From contig JAIUPQ010000002.1 of NCBI GenBank assembly GCA_020161145.1, positions 532,821 through 596,820 of the forward strand: 64,000 nt of DNA, given 5' to 3'. The position numbers and the translations under genes were made by a program. The number at the start of each line of letters is the position of its first letter. The first letter of the stretch is position 1. This DNA comes from Pseudomonadota bacterium. GTDB lineage: Bacteria; Pseudomonadota; Gammaproteobacteria; Burkholderiales; Burkholderiaceae_C. Shown piece by piece: positions 38,994 to 46,987 of the stretch. A model generated the notes under the pieces. The model saw nothing but the letters and a program-made list of their open reading frames with translations, made no database searches and was not told the origin of the DNA.

Positions 38994-39416
38994 TCAGCCT
39001 TCAGCGGCCTGCCTGACCGCGTCGGCCGCCGAGATGATGCCGATGCCCTGATGGCTGCCGATGCCGAGCAGGTCGCTGTCTCCCGACACGATGAACTGGG
39101 CGCCGCCGGCCACGGCCGCAGCGATGACGTGATCGTCGTCGGCATCGCCTGGCACCACACGTGGCACGTCGGTCGGCGCCACCATTTCGACTACTTCGAC
39201 GTAGTCGGCCAGCACCGCCTGCGCGGTCTTGCCGATGACCGCCAGCCGCTTGGCCGCCGAAGGCCGCGTCAGCACATCGGCCAATTCCTCCAGCAGCACC
39301 GCGCTGCTGACGAGTTGTACGTCGCTGCGCTGACCAATGGTCTCCAGTAGCCGATACGGCGTGCCGCGCCACAACAGCGCGGACAAGGCGACGTTGGTGT
39401 CAAGAACGATTCGCAC
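38994..39416 (-). CDS. PIN-domain toxin of a toxin-antitoxin pair
   Basis: 140 residues. It begins MRIVLDTNVALSALLWRG, with the first catalytic Asp at residue 6; ELADVLTRP supplies the conserved Glu, and GDADDDHVIAAAVAGGAQFIVSGD the later acidic residues. This is the COG1569-type PIN toxin, different from the VapC at 29769. The GTG start overlaps the antitoxin gene by 17 bp. Confidence 0.87.
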   Translation of the reverse strand: MRIVLDTNVALSALLWRGTPYRLLETIGQRSDVQLVSSAVLLEELADVLTRPSAAKRLAVIGKTAQAVLADYVEVVEMVAPTDVPRVVPGDADDDHVIAAAVAGGAQFIVSGDSDLLGIGSHQGIGIISAADAVRQAAEG

Positions 39417-39678
39417 CCGCGTCCTTGGCTGCTGAGGCAGCCAGCTGCGCGCGCCGCGCGGCGCGTGCCGCCTTGACCTCGGCGGTGATGTCGTCCTCGC
39501 TCATCGGCTCCACGCCGGCGGCTTCAAGCGCCGGCGCGATGGCCAGCAGCCGATCAAACGCTGCGCGCTTGGCCGACTTGGCAGCCAGAAATTCCACGAA
39601 GTCCACCACCTCGGCCACCTGCTGTGGTGACAGCGCCTTGATTTTGGTGATGAGCACCTGCTCCACGGTCGCATTCAT
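39400..39678 (-). CDS. Antitoxin partner of the PIN toxin
   Basis: 92 residues, mostly helical and charged: MNATVEQVLITKIKALSPQQ, VVDFVEFLAAKSAKRAA, then an acidic MSEDDITAEV and an Ala/Arg-rich tail. It resembles DUF2281-type antitoxins that precede COG1569 PIN toxins. The open frame extends 216 bp upstream, but this ATG begins the recognisable domain. No clear operator was seen in the 240-bp upstream spacer. Confidence 0.75.
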   Translation of the reverse strand: MNATVEQVLITKIKALSPQQVAEVVDFVEFLAAKSAKRAAFDRLLAIAPALEAAGVEPMSEDDITAEVKAARAARRAQLAASAAKDAGANRS

Positions 39679-39883
39679 GGTGAGGTCGCCTCTGAGAATC
39701 GGCGTGCGTCGCCCGATCATCCAACGGCGGTCTTGTGCTGCGCCGCCAACCAGCGTGGCTCGAACTGCCTCGGGCAGAGACAGCTCATTTACGAATATAG
39801 CCTCGAATGGCGGTTGAAGGTTAGGCAGGCCATGATGGCTGGGGTGTCCTCGAATCTCGGCGGTCATCACCCAGGCCTGGTGC

Positions 39884-39904
39884 GGGCCGGGCACAGCCCG
39901 GCCC
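39884..39904. terminator. Strong hairpin downstream of the PNGase F-like gene
   Basis: A perfect 9-bp inverted repeat (GGGCCGGGC/GCCCGGCCC) with an ACA loop, 15 bp past the stop of the minus-strand gene. There is no T-run on either side, so termination is plausible but not certain. Confidence 0.4.
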
Positions 39905-39918
39905 TGAGTGCGCTCCGA

Positions 39919-40944
39919 TCAGTCGGGCAGCAACGTGATCGACGTGCGGTAGTAGGAACCCTCCGGCACGCTGGCATCGCTCATGTCCAGGCTGGCGCTG
40001 TTGGTGGACTGCAGCGTGACCGGGAAGGTCTGCGCCGCCACCAAGGCGCCCGGGCACCAGTTGCGCGGGTTGTTGGTCAGGTTGCCCATGAAGAGGAAGG
40101 GATTGCCGTCGGGGCTGTACTTGCGGTAGGAGGCGCAGTTGACCTGGGTGCTGAAGCTGCCAACCACCTCGCCGTTGACGGTCAAGGTGTCCGTCGTGTT
40201 CTTGTACTCGTTGCCACCATTGGCGGCGCCGTGGCCGCTGACGATCACCACGGCCCTGCCCGAACCTGTGCGGTTGGACGTGGCGCTGCCAGCCACGGGC
40301 ACGGCGGTGTAGTCGCCGTAAGGCACCGGCAGCGAGGGCATGCCTTTGGTCGGCACCCGGGCGGTGGTGGACAGCAGGTCAACCGAGTAGCGGAAACCCA
40401 CGGCCCGGAAATCGGGCGTCACGTCGCGGTTGGTGCAGGGGTCGCCCGTATAGGGGTTGGAGCCGCCGTCCAGGCCCAGCCAGACGTCCACCTTGCGGTT
40501 GCCCATCAGGCCGGCGAAGGCGGAGAGGTCGGCGTCGGCAAACACATACGTCGCCTTGGCGCCATTCCAGTAGTTGCTGAAGGGCGTGACCCAGCGCGCG
40601 ATCTCGATGATGGGGTCGCCGTCCACCGGTGCCACGCCTTTGGGCTTGACCATCAGGAAGAGGCCGCCCAGGCGGTCGTAGTTGTCGCACTGGGCGTGGT
40701 AGGTGACGCGGGCCTTGAGGTCGGTGCCCAACGTCAGCTTCTGTGCCTTGGTCAGTTTGCTGATGTAGCGGGTGCCGTTCTTGAGCATCACCACCCCCGG
40801 CGGCGGGGTGTAGTTGGGCGGCGTGCTGACGTAGATGCCGAACTGGGGAATGTCGTCAAAGACGGTGAACTGGCCGGCGGCGCTGGCCGCAGCGGGCGAG
40901 AGCAGGACGCAGGCAGCAGCAGCGGATGCGAGGGTGAGCTTCAT
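39919..40944 (-). CDS. Exported PNGase F-related protein
   Basis: 341 residues with a signal peptide (MKLTLASAAAACVLLSPAAASA). The mature part resembles the peptide-N-glycosidase F two-domain fold: FTVFDDIPQFGIYVSTPPNY, the HGAANGGNEYKNTTD turn, and NNPRNWCPGALV near the end, where NWCPG is characteristic. PNGase F removes N-linked glycans; I could not confirm the catalytic acids by eye, so activity is uncertain. The open frame extends 162 bp further, but the ATG used follows AAGGA. Solitary gene. Confidence 0.75.
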   Translation of the reverse strand: MKLTLASAAAACVLLSPAAASAAGQFTVFDDIPQFGIYVSTPPNYTPPPGVVMLKNGTRYISKLTKAQKLTLGTDLKARVTYHAQCDNYDRLGGLFLMVKPKGVAPVDGDPIIEIARWVTPFSNYWNGAKATYVFADADLSAFAGLMGNRKVDVWLGLDGGSNPYTGDPCTNRDVTPDFRAVGFRYSVDLLSTTARVPTKGMPSLPVPYGDYTAVPVAGSATSNRTGSGRAVVIVSGHGAANGGNEYKNTTDTLTVNGEVVGSFSTQVNCASYRKYSPDGNPFLFMGNLTNNPRNWCPGALVAAQTFPVTLQSTNSASLDMSDASVPEGSYYRTSITLLPD

Positions 40945-41108
40945 GGGGATCCTTTTTCCGAAGCGCGCTCGTGGAGCGCAAGGGCAGGTGGGTTGGTGGC
41001 CTGTGGTGACAGGCCTCTCGGTGTCGGTTGACGCCGACGGTGCAGTGTCGGGCGGTGGCCATGGCCAGGGCGTCCGGTGTATCCCGCATTGAAGGCCCCA
41101 AAGCAAAA

Positions 41109-41135
41109 GGCCACCCGGTGAGGGGTGGCCTTTTT
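41109..41135. terminator. Rho-independent terminator after tRNA-Thr
   Basis: Stem GGCCACCC/GGGTGGCC with a six-base loop, flanked by AAAA on one side and TTTTT on the other, so it fits both strands. On the minus strand it lies just after tRNA-Thr. Confidence 0.8.
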
Positions 41136-41144
41136 CAGTTCAAC

Positions 41145-41220
41145 TGGTGCCGGCAAGAGGAGTCGAACCCCCGACCTTCGCATTACGAATGCGCTGCTCT
41201 ACCAACTGAGCTATGCCGGC
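41145..41220 (-). tRNA. tRNA-Thr (anticodon CGT)
   Basis: 76 nt with an encoded CCA. Acceptor stem GCCGGCA/TGCCGGC, D-arm AGCTCAGTTGGTAGAGC, anticodon loop TTCGTAA reading CGT (decoding ACG), and T-arm GGGGGTTCGACTCC. The terminator at 41109-41135 follows on the same strand. Confidence 0.96.
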
Positions 41221-41237
41221 GAAAGGCGGATTCTATG

Positions 41238-42245
41238 TCAGCTTGCGGCGTGCAGATCGATCAGGCGCTGCACTTCGTTGCGCGAACCCAGCATGACCGA
41301 GACGCGCTCGTGCAGCAGCTTGGGCTGCACCTCCAGGATGCGCTGGGTGCCGGTGGTGGCCAGGCCGCCGGCCTGCTCGACCAGCATGCCCATGGGGTTG
41401 GCTTCGTACAGCAGGCGCAGCTTGCCGGGCTTGGCGGGCTCGCGCTGATCCCAGGGATACATGAAGACGCCGCCGCGGGTGAGGATGCGGTGCACGTCGG
41501 CCACCATGCTGGCCACCCAGCGCATGTTGAAGTCCTTGCCGCGCGGGCCTTCCTTGCCCTGCAGGCATTCGTCGATGTAGCGGCGCACGGGCGGGGCCCA
41601 GTGGCGCATGTTGCTCATGTTGATGGCGAACTCTTTGGTGTCCTCGGGGATGCGCACGGCGTCGGCCGTCTGCACCCAGGAGCCTTGCTCGCGGTCCAGC
41701 GTGAACATCACCACGCCATCGCCCACGGTCAGCACCAGTGTGGTCTGCGGGCCGTAGACGCAGTAGCCGGCGGCGGCCTGCTGGGTGCCGGGCTGCAGGA
41801 AATCCTGCTCGCTGACGCCCTGGCTGCCTTCGGGCTTTTTGAACACCGAGAAGATGGTGCCGATGCTGACGTTGACGTCGATGTTGGACGAGCCGTCCAG
41901 CGGGTCGAACATCAGCAGGTACTCGCCCTTGGGGTAGCGGTTGGGCACCAGGTAGATGCCTTCCATTTCCTCGGAGGCCATGGCGGCCAGGTGGCCGCCC
42001 CATTCGTTGGCGCCGATCAACTCTTCGTTGGCGATGATGTCGAGCTTTTTCTGCACCTCGCCCTGGACGTTGTCGGTGCCGGCCGAGCCCAGCACGTCGC
42101 CCAGTGCGCCCTTGTTGACGCTGATGGCGATGCGCTTGCAGGCACGGGCCACCACCTCGATGAGCAGGCGCAGCTCCTGGGGGATGCGGCCGTGCAGGCG
42201 CTGCTGCTCGACGAGGTATTGGGTCAGGCTGACACGCTTGCTCAT
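41238..42245 (-). CDS. fbp: Fructose-1,6-bisphosphatase class I
   Basis: 335 residues. It removes the 1-phosphate from fructose-1,6-bisphosphate in gluconeogenesis. The metal and substrate site [22 protein letters not shown] is near residue 118, and the C-terminal [17 protein letters not shown] is conserved. The open frame extends upstream into pepN, but MSKRVSL is the standard start and overlaps the pepN stop by 4 bp. Confidence 0.97.
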   Translation of the reverse strand: MSKRVSLTQYLVEQQRLHGRIPQELRLLIEVVARACKRIAISVNKGALGDVLGSAGTDNVQGEVQKKLDIIANEELIGANEWGGHLAAMASEEMEGIYLVPNRYPKGEYLLMFDPLDGSSNIDVNVSIGTIFSVFKKPEGSQGVSEQDFLQPGTQQAAAGYCVYGPQTTLVLTVGDGVVMFTLDREQGSWVQTADAVRIPEDTKEFAINMSNMRHWAPPVRRYIDECLQGKEGPRGKDFNMRWVASMVADVHRILTRGGVFMYPWDQREPAKPGKLRLLYEANPMGMLVEQAGGLATTGTQRILEVQPKLLHERVSVMLGSRNEVQRLIDLHAAS

Positions 42246-44950
42246 GCTTGGGTCTCCGGGTTGGCGGGGGTGGCCGGGGCGGCCGCCAGGGCGCGGTCGA
42301 TGATTTCGCGCACGTCGGGTGAGAGGTCGGGCTTGGCGGCCACGCGCTTGAGGGCTTCCAGTGCGGCGCTGCGGTAGGGCTCGGCCAGCGCGGACCAGCG
42401 GTCCATCACGCGCGCCAGGCGGCCGGCGATCTGCGGGTTGATGGCGTCCATGGCCAGCACCTGTTCGGCCCAGAACACGTAGCCGCCGGCATCCGGGCGG
42501 TGGAAGGCACCGGGGTTGAACAGGCACAGCGAGGCGATGAGGCTGCGCGCGCGGTTGGGGTTTTTGAGCGTGAAGTCGGGGTGCTGGACCAGTTGCTTGA
42601 CGCGGGCAAAGACACGGCCGGCTTGCTCGGGCGCACGGGCCTGCAGCGCAAACCACTTGTCGGTGACCAGCGCGTCGCCCTGGAAGCGGGCGTGGAACTG
42701 GGCCAGCGCGGGCTCGGCCAGCGGGGCGTGGGCAGCCACCAGCGCGGCCAGGGCGCCCATGCGATCGGTCATCTGGCTGGCATCCTTGAAGCGCTGGTAG
42801 GCGCGGCCGGGCCAGACGGCGTCGCCGCTGGCCTGGGCGTGGCGCACCAGCCGGGCCAGCGCCAGGTTGGCCAGCGCGCGGCGGCCGCTTTGCTCAGCCG
42901 TGGGCTGGTAGCCGCCCACCACCTGGTTGGCCTCGAAGGCGGCGGCCCAGTCGGCGTGCAGCGCGGCGGCCAGTTGCGTCTCCAGCGCCATGACGGCGGC
43001 GTGGATGGCCTGCGGGTCGACCACGTCCAACTGCTCGGCCACGTAGATTTCGCTGGGCACGGTCAGCGCCAGGGCCTTGAAGGCGGGGTCCAGCTGCGGG
43101 TGGTTGAGCACGGCGCGCAGCGCCTCGGCCAGCGCGGCGTCCAACACCAGCGGCTGGCCGCTTTTCACGGCGGCCAGGATGCGCGCCAGCATCAGCCGCT
43201 GGCCGGCCTCCCAGCGGTTGAAGGCGTCGGCGTCGTGGGCCAGCAGCACCAGCAGCTCGGCGTCGGCCAGGCCGTCGTCCAGCACCACCGGGGCCGAGAA
43301 GCCGCGCAGCAGCGAGGGCACGGGCGCGTCGGCGATGCCGGTGAAGACGAAGGTCTGTTCGCCCGCATCCAGCACCAGCGTGCGCTCGGTGCCGGCCGGC
43401 GCGTCCTCGCCCGCCAGTTGCAGCGGCAGCGCCCGGCCGTCCGGTGCCAGCAGGCCCAGCGTCACCGGCACCACGTGCGGCAGCTTGCCCGCGTCCAGGT
43501 GCTGGCTGAGGGTCAGCGTCCAGGTCTGCGCGGCGGCGTCGTGTACGCCGCGCGCCGTCACGCGGGGCGTGCCGGCCTGGCTGTACCAGCGCTTGAAGGC
43601 ATCCAGCCGGGTGGCCAGGGCGCTGGCCGGGTTGGCGTCGGCCATGGCCTGCGCAAAGTCGTCGCAGGTCACGGCCTGACCGTCGTGGCGCTCAAAGTAC
43701 AGCGTCATGCCTTTGGCAAAGCCGTCGCGGCCCACCAGGGTCTGGTACATGCGCACCACCTCGGCACCCTTGTCGTAGACGGTGGCGGTGTAGAAGTTGT
43801 TGATCTCCACATAGCTGTCGGGCCGCACCGGGTGGCTCATGCTGCCGGCGTCTTCGGGGAACTGCATGGCGCGCAGGTCGCGCACGTTCTCGATGCGGCA
43901 AACGGCGCGGGCGCTGGCGCTGCCGGCCATGTCCATGCTGAATTCCTGGTCGCGGAATACGGTCAGGCCTTCCTTGAGCGAGAGCTGGAACCAGTCGCGG
44001 CAGGTGACGCGGTTGCCGGTCCAGTTGTGGAAGTACTCGTGGGCGACGATGGACTCAATGCGCGCAAAGTCCGCGTCGGTGGCGGTGGCCGGCGAGGCGA
44101 GCAGGGCGCTGGTGTTGAAGATGTTGAGCCCCTTGTTCTCCATGGCGCCCATGTTGAAGTCCGAGACGCCCACCACCATGAAGCGCTCCAGATCCAGCGG
44201 CAGGCCGAAGCGCTGCTCGTCCCAGACCAGCGAGGCGATCAGCGAGTTCATCGCGTGCTCGGTCTTCTCCAGGTCGCCCTGTTGCACGTAGATCTGTAGC
44301 AGGTGGTCTTTGCCGCCGCGCGTCCTGATCCATTGCTCGCGCGTCACCAGGTCGGCCGCCACCAGCGCAAACAGGTAGCTGGGCTTGGGGAAGGGGTCGT
44401 GCCACTTGGCGTAGTGGCGGCCGTTTTCCAGATCGCCTTGCTCCACCAGGTTGCCGTTGGCCAGCAGCACCGGGTACTTTTGCTTGTCGGCGCGCAGGGT
44501 GACGGTATAGGTGGCCATCACGTCGGGGCGGTCTGCAAAGCAGGTGATGCGCCTAAAGCCCTCGGCCTCGCACTGGGTGAACAGGCCCGAGCCCGAGGCG
44601 TAGAGGCCCGACAGCGCGGTGTTCTTGTCCGGCGCGATGGTGTTGCGCACCTCCAGCACGAAGGCGTCGGCTGCCGGCGCGTCCAGCGTCAGCAGGTTGT
44701 TCTCGTGGCGAAAGGCCACGCTCTGGCCGTCCACCAGCACGCGCAGCAGGTTCAGCTCTTCGGCGTTCAGCACCAGCGGCTCGGCCGCGCGCTCGGTGTT
44801 GCGCTCGATGCGCATGCGGCTGGCGACGATGGTCTTGGCCGCGTCCAGGTCGAACGTGAGTTCCACCTCGCGGATCCAGTAGGCGGGGGCGCGGTAGTCG
44901 GCGCGGTGGATGGCGGCCGGGGTGGCCGAGCCTTCACGCATCAGCATCAT
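42242..44950 (-). CDS. pepN: Aminopeptidase N (M1 family)
   Basis: 902 residues, close to the usual bacterial PepN length. A cytosolic zinc aminopeptidase. It shows the substrate motif [12 protein letters not shown] and the zinc site [25 protein letters not shown] (HExxH with downstream Glu). An Ig-like domain and a C-terminal helical domain follow. The ATG overlaps the stop of the HAD gene upstream; two further in-frame ATGs lie within the next 9 bp. It overlaps fbp downstream by 4 bp. Confidence 0.97.
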   Translation of the reverse strand: MMLMREGSATPAAIHRADYRAPAYWIREVELTFDLDAAKTIVASRMRIERNTERAAEPLVLNAEELNLLRVLVDGQSVAFRHENNLLTLDAPAADAFVLEVRNTIAPDKNTALSGLYASGSGLFTQCEAEGFRRITCFADRPDVMATYTVTLRADKQKYPVLLANGNLVEQGDLENGRHYAKWHDPFPKPSYLFALVAADLVTREQWIRTRGGKDHLLQIYVQQGDLEKTEHAMNSLIASLVWDEQRFGLPLDLERFMVVGVSDFNMGAMENKGLNIFNTSALLASPATATDADFARIESIVAHEYFHNWTGNRVTCRDWFQLSLKEGLTVFRDQEFSMDMAGSASARAVCRIENVRDLRAMQFPEDAGSMSHPVRPDSYVEINNFYTATVYDKGAEVVRMYQTLVGRDGFAKGMTLYFERHDGQAVTCDDFAQAMADANPASALATRLDAFKRWYSQAGTPRVTARGVHDAAAQTWTLTLSQHLDAGKLPHVVPVTLGLLAPDGRALPLQLAGEDAPAGTERTLVLDAGEQTFVFTGIADAPVPSLLRGFSAPVVLDDGLADAELLVLLAHDADAFNRWEAGQRLMLARILAAVKSGQPLVLDAALAEALRAVLNHPQLDPAFKALALTVPSEIYVAEQLDVVDPQAIHAAVMALETQLAAALHADWAAAFEANQVVGGYQPTAEQSGRRALANLALARLVRHAQASGDAVWPGRAYQRFKDASQMTDRMGALAALVAAHAPLAEPALAQFHARFQGDALVTDKWFALQARAPEQAGRVFARVKQLVQHPDFTLKNPNRARSLIASLCLFNPGAFHRPDAGGYVFWAEQVLAMDAINPQIAGRLARVMDRWSALAEPYRSAALEALKRVAAKPDLSPDVREIIDRALAAAPATPANPETQA

Positions 44951-45633
44951 GGCGTGGTCCTTTCTTGTGGGGTGTGGAGCAGGTGGCGGTCGAAAGCCGC
45001 CAGGTCGGGCACGGTGGCCAGCAGGTTGGGATAAGCGGCAAAGCCGGCAGCGGCCAGCGAGGTGGTGACGGCCACGGCCGTCATGCCGGCACGCTGGGCG
45101 GCCTCGATGCCCAGCGGTGCATCCTCGAACACCAGGCAGCGCGCGGGCGCCACGCCCAGCTGCTGCGCGGCGTGCAGAAAAATGTCGGGGTGCGGCTTGC
45201 CGCGCAGGCCATCGGCGGGGCTGACCACGGCCTGTACGCGCTGGCGCAGGCCAAAGCGCGCATCGGCCACGGCGATGTTGGCCAGCGGCGCGGCGGTGCA
45301 GATGGCCAGTTTGAATCCCTCGGCAGCGCAGGCGTCCAGCAGCGCCAGCGCGCCGGCCACCGGTTGCAGGTCGGTTTCGGCCAGCGTGCGGTAGCGGGCC
45401 TCTTTGGCCTCGGCCATGGCGGCACGTTCGGTCAGCGTGGCGTGGGGAAAGTAGTCGGCCAGGATGTCTTCGCTCAGGCGCCCGGCGCTGGCGGCAAACG
45501 GCTGCGCATCGCCCGCCAGCGCCACGCCCTGCGCCGCAAACCAGGCGTGCCAGGCGCGGGTGTGCAGCGGCATGGAATCGATCAGCGTGCCATCCAGATC
45601 GAACAGCAGGGCGTCGAAGCGCGTGAGGGTCAC
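44947..45633 (-). CDS. HAD-superfamily phosphatase, beta-phosphoglucomutase-like
   Basis: 228 residues. HAD motif [17 protein letters not shown], motif II ICTAA, motif III Lys in [11 protein letters not shown], and motif [19 protein letters not shown] helical cap follows motif I (subfamily IA). Similar proteins act on sugar phosphates; the substrate is not known here. The GTG start overlaps the prfB stop (GTGA), and the end overlaps pepN, so prfB-HAD-pepN-fbp form one operon. Confidence 0.9.
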   Translation of the reverse strand: MTLTRFDALLFDLDGTLIDSMPLHTRAWHAWFAAQGVALAGDAQPFAASAGRLSEDILADYFPHATLTERAAMAEAKEARYRTLAETDLQPVAGALALLDACAAEGFKLAICTAAPLANIAVADARFGLRQRVQAVVSPADGLRGKPHPDIFLHAAQQLGVAPARCLVFEDAPLGIEAAQRAGMTAVAVTTSLAAAGFAAYPNLLATVPDLAAFDRHLLHTPQERTTP

Positions 45634-46734
45634 AGGCCCTGCTTCAGGCTGGCGGTGATGAAGGCGTCCAGGTCGCCGTCCAGCACCTTCTGGGTGTTGG
45701 AGATTTCCACGCTGGTGCGCAAGTCCTTGATGCGGCTCTGGTCCAGCACGTAGGAGCGGATCTGGTGGCCCCAGCCCACGTCGGTCTTGCTGTCTTCGAG
45801 CTTTTGCTGCGCTTCCATGCGCTTGCGCATTTCAAAGTCGTACAGGCGCGAGCGCAGCCGCCGCCAGGCCACGTCGCGGTTGCTGTGCTGGCTGCGGCTG
45901 TCCTGGCACTGCACGACGATGCCGGTGGGGATGTGCGTCAGGCGCACCGCCGAGTCGGTCTTGTTGATGTGCTGGCCACCGGCGCCGCTGGCGCGGTAGG
46001 TGTCGGTGCGCACGTCGGCCGGGTTGATGTCGATCTCGATGGAGTCGTCGATCTCGGGGTAGACGAACAGCGAGGCAAAGCTGGTGTGGCGCCCGCCGGC
46101 TGAGTCGAACGGGCTTTTGCGCACCAGCCGGTGCACGCCGGTCTCGGTGCGCAAATGGCCGAACGCGTACTCGCCCTCGACCTTGATGGTGGCGCTCTTG
46201 ATGCCGGCCACGTCGCCGGGGGTTTCGTCTTCCAGCGTGGCCTTGAAGCCCTTGCGCTCGCAGTACTTCAGGTACTGGCGCAGCAGCATGCTGGCCCAGT
46301 CCTGCGCCTCGGTGCCGCCGGCACCGGCCTGGATGTCGATGAAGCAGTTGCTGGGGTCGGCCGGATTGCTGAACATGCGGCGGAACTCCAGCCGCTCCAC
46401 CGTCTCGCGCAGGCCCTCGGCCTCGGCCTCGATGGCGCGCAGGCTGTCCTCGTCGCTATCTTCCTTGACCATCTCGTACAGCTCGCCGTTGTCGGCCAGG
46501 TGCTGGGTCAGGTGGTCGATGGTGCCCACCACCTCATCGAGCTGCTTTTTCTCCTTGCCCAGCTCCTGTGCCCGCTTGGGGTCGTTCCAGATGGCGGGGT
46601 TCTCCAGCGTGGCGTTGACCTCGCTCAGGCGCAGCGCGTTGCGGTCGTAGTCAAAGATACCCCCTGAGCGCTTGCGTGCGCTCGCTGAGGTCACTCAGCA
46701 GGGTGCCAATGGCGTTGATGTGTTCGATGTCCAT
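45630..46734 (-). CDS. prfB: Peptide chain release factor 2, with programmed +1 frameshift
   Basis: 367 residues after frameshifting: 27 codons (46734-46654) end at an in-frame TGA, then translation continues one base further on (46652-45630). RF2 recognises UGA and UAA. The tripeptide SPF is in [10 protein letters not shown], and the GGQ motif is in [17 protein letters not shown]. The shift site and its upstream AGGGGG are intact. Automatic annotation that starts later (for example at 46694) loses the true N-terminus [10 protein letters not shown]. Confidence 0.97.
46650..46668 (-). promoter_or_regulatory. prfB programmed +1 frameshift site
   Basis: On the minus strand this reads CTCAGGGGGTATCTTTGAC: an internal Shine-Dalgarno (AGGGGG), then the slippery CTT before the TGA stop and C. 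This is essentially the same as in E. coli and gives autoregulation: low RF2 slows termination at UGA and favours the shift. Confidence 0.96.
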
Positions 46735-46779
46735 GCCGGGGTATGCTGTTGGCGTCGTCGCAAAGCCGGCTATTTTCTC

Positions 46780-46977
46780 ATGCCCACCCCTCGCCCCTCG
46801 CCCCCCTGGTTGCTGCCCGCCTTGCTCACAGGGTGGGCATTGGCCAGCTTCGTTCTGCCGCTGGCCGCGCCGCATTGGTTGTCGCCGCCCCTGGCCTATG
46901 GCGTCACGGCATTGGGCGCGCCGCTGGCCTTTGTGGCCATCGTGGCCGTGCACGCGCGGCTGATGAACCGCCGATGA
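46780..46977 (+). CDS. Small membrane protein before the sodium:solute symporter
   Basis: 65 residues with two hydrophobic helices (about 10-28 and 38-58) and a basic end (HARLMNRR). It lies 10 bp before a symporter of the VC_2705 type. Such transporters are often preceded by a small two-helix partner (DUF4212-like), but sequence similarity to that family is not clear by eye. The Pro-rich start MPTPRPSPPWLL follows a weak ribosome-binding site. Confidence 0.65.
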   Translation: MPTPRPSPPWLLPALLTGWALASFVLPLAAPHWLSPPLAYGVTALGAPLAFVAIVAVHARLMNRR

Positions 46978-46987
46978 GGCGCTGCCC

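Noticed and set aside
38982-39004. CTGAAG/CTTCAG inverted repeat between the Fic and PIN genes as a terminator
   Set aside because: Only 6-bp arms with an 11-bp loop and no T-run.
39679-39894. Extension of the antitoxin frame by 72 codons
   Set aside because: The antitoxin domain begins at 39678; the extension has no recognisable family and covers the expected promoter region.
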